Shown piece by piece: positions 5,154-6,743 of a DNA stretch of 6,743 nt. Made by a program: the position numbers and the translations under genes. Source of the DNA: an uncultured Eubacteriales bacterium (GTDB taxonomy: Bacteria > Bacillota > Clostridia > Oscillospirales > Butyricicoccaceae); the NCBI GenBank assembly GCA_934675045.1, contig CAKUPI010000102.1, positions 1 to 6,743 on the forward strand, read 5' to 3'. The notes beneath the pieces were generated by a model. That model ran no database searches and was not told where the DNA came from. It was given only the letters and a program-made list of their open reading frames with translations. The first letter of the stretch is position 1. Every line of letters begins with the position of its first letter.

Positions 5154-5821
5154 AATGATTTCTCCTCGTGTAGTTTTTCCGTGTCCAGCACGGTGATAAC
5201 CTTTCCCTGCCGGCAAATGGCCCCCTGCCCCTCCAGCGCCTCAAAGGCGCGGTACAGCGAGGCGCGGCCCAGATTGAGCCGCCGGGCCATCTCGGTGGCC
5301 GACGCGCACACCCGCCCCTGCTCGTCCATGGCGCGCAGCAGATACTGCCCGAGCTTCTGACGGGCGCTGCCGGCGATCAGCCCCTCGATTTTGCCGTTTA
5401 AAAAATGGATCCGCCCCGACAGATAGGTGATGTAGGCCAGCGAAACGCCGGCGTCCGACCGGATCAGCCGCTGCACCAGCTCCTGCGGGAAAAAGACCAC
5501 CCGGCAGGCCGAACGCGCCGTCAGCGTCGTCACATACCCCTCGCAGCGGTTGAACAGCGCCGCCGCGCCAAAGACCTCCCCCGCGCGCAGGACGTTGACG
5601 ATCAAATCCCCCTTTGTCACCTGCACGCTGCCCGACAGCAAAATGCCGAGGCTGCGCCGGAAATCGCTGGGCGTGTAAATGACCTGCCCGCGCTCCACGC
5701 TCTCGCAGGTGCAGGCGTCGTCTGACAGGGCGCGGCCAACGGCCCGCGCGTCGGCGCCGCGGAACAAAAAAATCTTCGATACCAAATCCAGCTCCTGTGC
5801 GCTCAGTGCCGAAGCGTCCAC
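5150..5821 (-). CDS. Crp/Fnr-family transcriptional regulator
   Basis: A 223-aa regulator, first gene of the operon and probably controlling it. The N-terminal cyclic-nucleotide-binding-like beta barrel spans about residues 16-120, with the cassette GEVFGAAALF (81-90). The Arg/Ser pair that holds the cAMP phosphate in Crp is not evident, so the effector is likely not cAMP. A long dimer helix follows (about 124-150). The C-terminal winged helix-turn-helix covers about 170-212, with ATEMARRLNLGRASLYRAFEAL (175-196) as the DNA-reading part. Six cysteines are present (37, 39, 93, 106, 172, 203), but not the N-terminal four-cysteine cluster of Fnr, so an Fe-S oxygen sensor is unlikely. Translation starts at GTG with GGAGGGG 6 nt upstream. 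The stop overlaps the binding-protein start by 4 nt (ATGA). Regulation of the adjacent importer in response to its substrate or redox state is inferred. Confidence 0.92.
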   Translation of the reverse strand: MDASALSAQELDLVSKIFLFRGADARAVGRALSDDACTCESVERGQVIYTPSDFRRSLGILLSGSVQVTKGDLIVNVLRAGEVFGAAALFNRCEGYVTTLTARSACRVVFFPQELVQRLIRSDAGVSLAYITYLSGRIHFLNGKIEGLIAGSARQKLGQYLLRAMDEQGRVCASATEMARRLNLGRASLYRAFEALEGQGAICRQGKVITVLDTEKLHEEKSL

Positions 5822-5836
5822 AATTGCCCCTCCATT

Positions 5837-5890
5837 CTGTCTCGTTTGGGACAGTTTGTATTGTACACACTTTTCCCGAGATTGTCAATC
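5837..5890. promoter_or_regulatory. Candidate operator dyads over the operon promoter
   Basis: Three inverted repeats sit in 54 bases. GATTG-T-CAATC (5880-5890) covers the -35. TGTA-TTG-TACA (5857-5867) covers the -10. CTGTCTC-GTTT-GGGACAG (5837-5854, one T/G mismatch in the stem) covers the predicted start point and first transcribed bases. Crp/Fnr proteins bind dyads as dimers, so negative autoregulation is plausible. None of them is a textbook Crp or Fnr site, although the first has the TTGA/TCAA half-sites in close spacing. Confidence 0.42.
5860..5888 (-). promoter_or_regulatory. Near-consensus sigma-A promoter of the regulator-ABC operon
   Basis: Read on the minus strand, a perfect TTGACA (5883-5888) and TACAAT (5860-5865) are separated by 17 nt. 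The predicted start near 5853 leaves a leader of about 32 nt before the GTG at 5821. It is the only good promoter seen for the four overlapping genes. Both hexamers are embedded in short dyads (see next entry). Confidence 0.85.
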
Positions 5891-5923
5891 CTGTAACAAT
5901 TCTTTTTTCCCCGCGTCCGCAAC

Positions 5924-5954
5924 AAAAAAACAGGGCCTCTGCCCTGCTTTTTTT
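5924..5954 (-). terminator. Terminator of the pilT-linked operon
   Basis: CAGGGC (5931-5936) pairs with GCCCTG (5941-5946) around CTCT. On the minus strand it is followed by seven T (5930 down to 5924). An A tract on the other side makes it usable in both directions. It closes the pilT-linked operon 24 nt after its last gene and insulates it from the regulator promoter that follows on the same strand. Confidence 0.87.
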
Positions 5955-5977
5955 GTAATCTTCCGCCATTGTGCGGT

Positions 5978-6412
5978 TTATAGCCCGGCGAGCCGCGCGT
6001 CTATCATGCGCAGCAGCTCGAGCGCGCTGAAAAAGCGCGCGATTTCGCTTCCGTCCAGCCAGTCGACCGCCCCCTGCCACGTCGAGTTCTGGCGCGTGCG
6101 TATCAGAAGGTCGCAGGTAAAGACGGCTCCGCGCGCCGCTTTCACCGCTTGCTCGCTCATGCCCTCCTCGTCCTCCGGAATGGGCGGCTGGGGAGGCTTT
6201 TCCAAAAAGACGCGCGCCTTCTGGTAGGCCTGCGGAAAGCCCTGCCGGTTCAAAAGCTCATCGACCCGCAGCATCATGTCCCCGAGGTCGGCAAACTCAA
6301 TGGGCTGCGAAAAGCGCATTCCCAAAACGCGCCCCTCCGTCACGGCGGCCGACGCCTTGTCGATGCAGATGCGCAGCGTCGACGGTTCACGGTTTCCTGA
6401 TCTTCTCTCCAT
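5978..6412 (-). CDS. Conserved-looking protein of unknown function, linked to pilT
   Basis: A 144-aa cytoplasmic protein with no signal peptide or membrane segment. Two parts are visible: an N-terminal region with RVLGMRFSQPIEFADLGDMMLRVDELL (28-54 region) and a C-terminal region with TWQGAVDWLDG (111-121) followed by FFSALELLRMID (127-138). A Pro/Glu-rich linker (71-84, EKPPQPPIPEDEEG) joins them. The TWQGxVxWL...F.S.LELL pattern recurs, as I recall, in uncharacterised proteins of Firmicutes, but I cannot name a family. ATG at 6412 is preferred because AAGGAGG lies 8 nt upstream; an in-frame ATG at 6418 would be only 2 nt from it. The gene begins 17 nt after the pilT-like stop and is followed by a terminator, so the two are co-transcribed. 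A link to pili is inferred from position only. Confidence 0.78.
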   Translation of the reverse strand: MERRSGNREPSTLRICIDKASAAVTEGRVLGMRFSQPIEFADLGDMMLRVDELLNRQGFPQAYQKARVFLEKPPQPPIPEDEEGMSEQAVKAARGAVFTCDLLIRTRQNSTWQGAVDWLDGSEIARFFSALELLRMIDARLAGL

Positions 6413-6429
6413 GGCCATTTCCTCCTTTT

Positions 6430-6743
6430 TTACCCGAGCCCCGCGGGGGCGCTCAGCCGTTTTTTCACCCAGTCGGGTCTGATGCTGTACCGCAGCGCCG
6501 TTTCCGCGGCGATCGCCCCGGCGCGCGCCAGCTCGCAGATGCTCTGATCCATGGTGCACATGCCCTCTGCCGCGGCGGAAAAGATTTCGTTTTCCATCTG
6601 GTGCGTGCGCGATTCGCGGATCATGGTGCGAATGGCGCTGTTGACCGTCATCACCTCAAAGGCCGGACGCAGGCCGCCGTCCTGCGACGGCAGCAGCTGC
6701 TGCGACGCCACGCCCTCGAGCACAAGGGCCAGCTGTGTCCGGA
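6430..6743 (-). CDS. pilT: PilT-like type IV pilus retraction ATPase, C-terminal part
   Basis: The gene enters across the right edge; only its last 103 codons are present. The residues match the C-terminal domain of PilT hexameric ATPases: RTQLALVLEGVASQQLLP at the edge, then FEVMTVNSAIRTMIRE, RTHQ, and GMCTMDQSI with a following ELARAG. PilT retracts type IV pili at the inner face of the membrane, powering twitching, adhesion or DNA uptake. The Walker motifs lie outside the window. The GTG at 6723 is an internal valine, not a start, since the frame and the family match continue to the edge. It is followed 17 nt later by the 144-aa unknown gene in the same operon. A related assembly ATPase is less likely because the QQLLP and TMDQSI segments are PilT-typical. 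Confidence 0.9.
   Translation of the reverse strand, partial: RTQLALVLEGVASQQLLPSQDGGLRPAFEVMTVNSAIRTMIRESRTHQMENEIFSAAAEGMCTMDQSICELARAGAIAAETALRYSIRPDWVKKRLSAPAGLG

Noticed and set aside
4044..5360. Long plus-strand open frame (438 codons) opposite the binding protein gene
   Set aside because: It is antisense to a clearly recognisable lipoprotein and regulator, has a His/Gly/Arg/Leu-rich composition typical of antisense frames in GC-rich genes, and lacks a recognisable domain.
5880..5890. GATTGTCAATC as a true Fnr box
   Set aside because: The Fnr consensus is TTGAT-N4-ATCAA; here the half-sites are separated by one base and point the wrong way, so it is reported only as a generic dyad.
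5241..6080. Minus-strand frame spanning the regulator promoter
   Set aside because: It crosses a terminator and a near-consensus promoter and is an out-of-frame reading of the Crp/Fnr gene.

Overview
The window is GC-rich and tightly packed. It looks like a chromosomal stretch from a GC-rich member of the Clostridia, probably of the Oscillospiraceae/Ruminococcaceae type. The case rests on strong AGGAGG-type ribosome binding sites, sigma-A promoters, short hairpin terminators, a Gram-positive-style lipoprotein signal, a PilT-type motor gene, and small proteins resembling Clostridia-specific families (DUF5714-like, DUF6514-like). No rRNA, tRNA, CRISPR array, insertion sequence or phage gene was seen. 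The organism call is an inference from gene content.

Left part (1-1605). A small single-pass membrane protein (159-518, minus) and a cysteine-rich DUF5714-like protein (659-1351, plus) diverge from a 140-base region holding two back-to-back promoter candidates. The membrane protein gene ends at a strong bidirectional terminator (73-101). Downstream of the DUF5714-like gene is a degenerate 15-nt tandem repeat (1368-1517). A hairpin at 1551-1578 then separates that gene from a convergent 80-aa DUF6514-like gene (1603-1845, minus), whose leader may carry a 12-codon upstream ORF.

Middle (2153-5900). A stand-alone ferritin-like diiron protein (2167-2673, plus) converges on a four-gene minus-strand operon across a 14-bp-stem terminator (2686-2716). 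In order of transcription the operon encodes a Crp/Fnr-type regulator, a lipoprotein substrate-binding protein, an inner-membrane permease and an ATPase. Together these form a NitT/TauT-type (nitrate/sulfonate/taurine-like) ABC importer with its own regulator. All three junctions overlap (4 nt, 23 nt and 1 nt), which points to translational coupling. One near-consensus sigma-A promoter (TTGACA-17-TACAAT) precedes the regulator, and its two hexamers lie inside small dyads that could be autoregulatory operators. The substrate cannot be read from the sequence.

Right end (5924-6743). The 3' end of a pilT-like type IV pilus retraction ATPase gene runs off the window edge. It is followed 17 nt later by an uncharacterised 144-aa protein gene, and the pair ends at a terminator (5924-5954). 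No wholly new system is evident. The items most worth a second look are the 15-nt repeat, the dyad-rich regulator promoter, the DUF6514 leader and the pilT-linked unknown protein.
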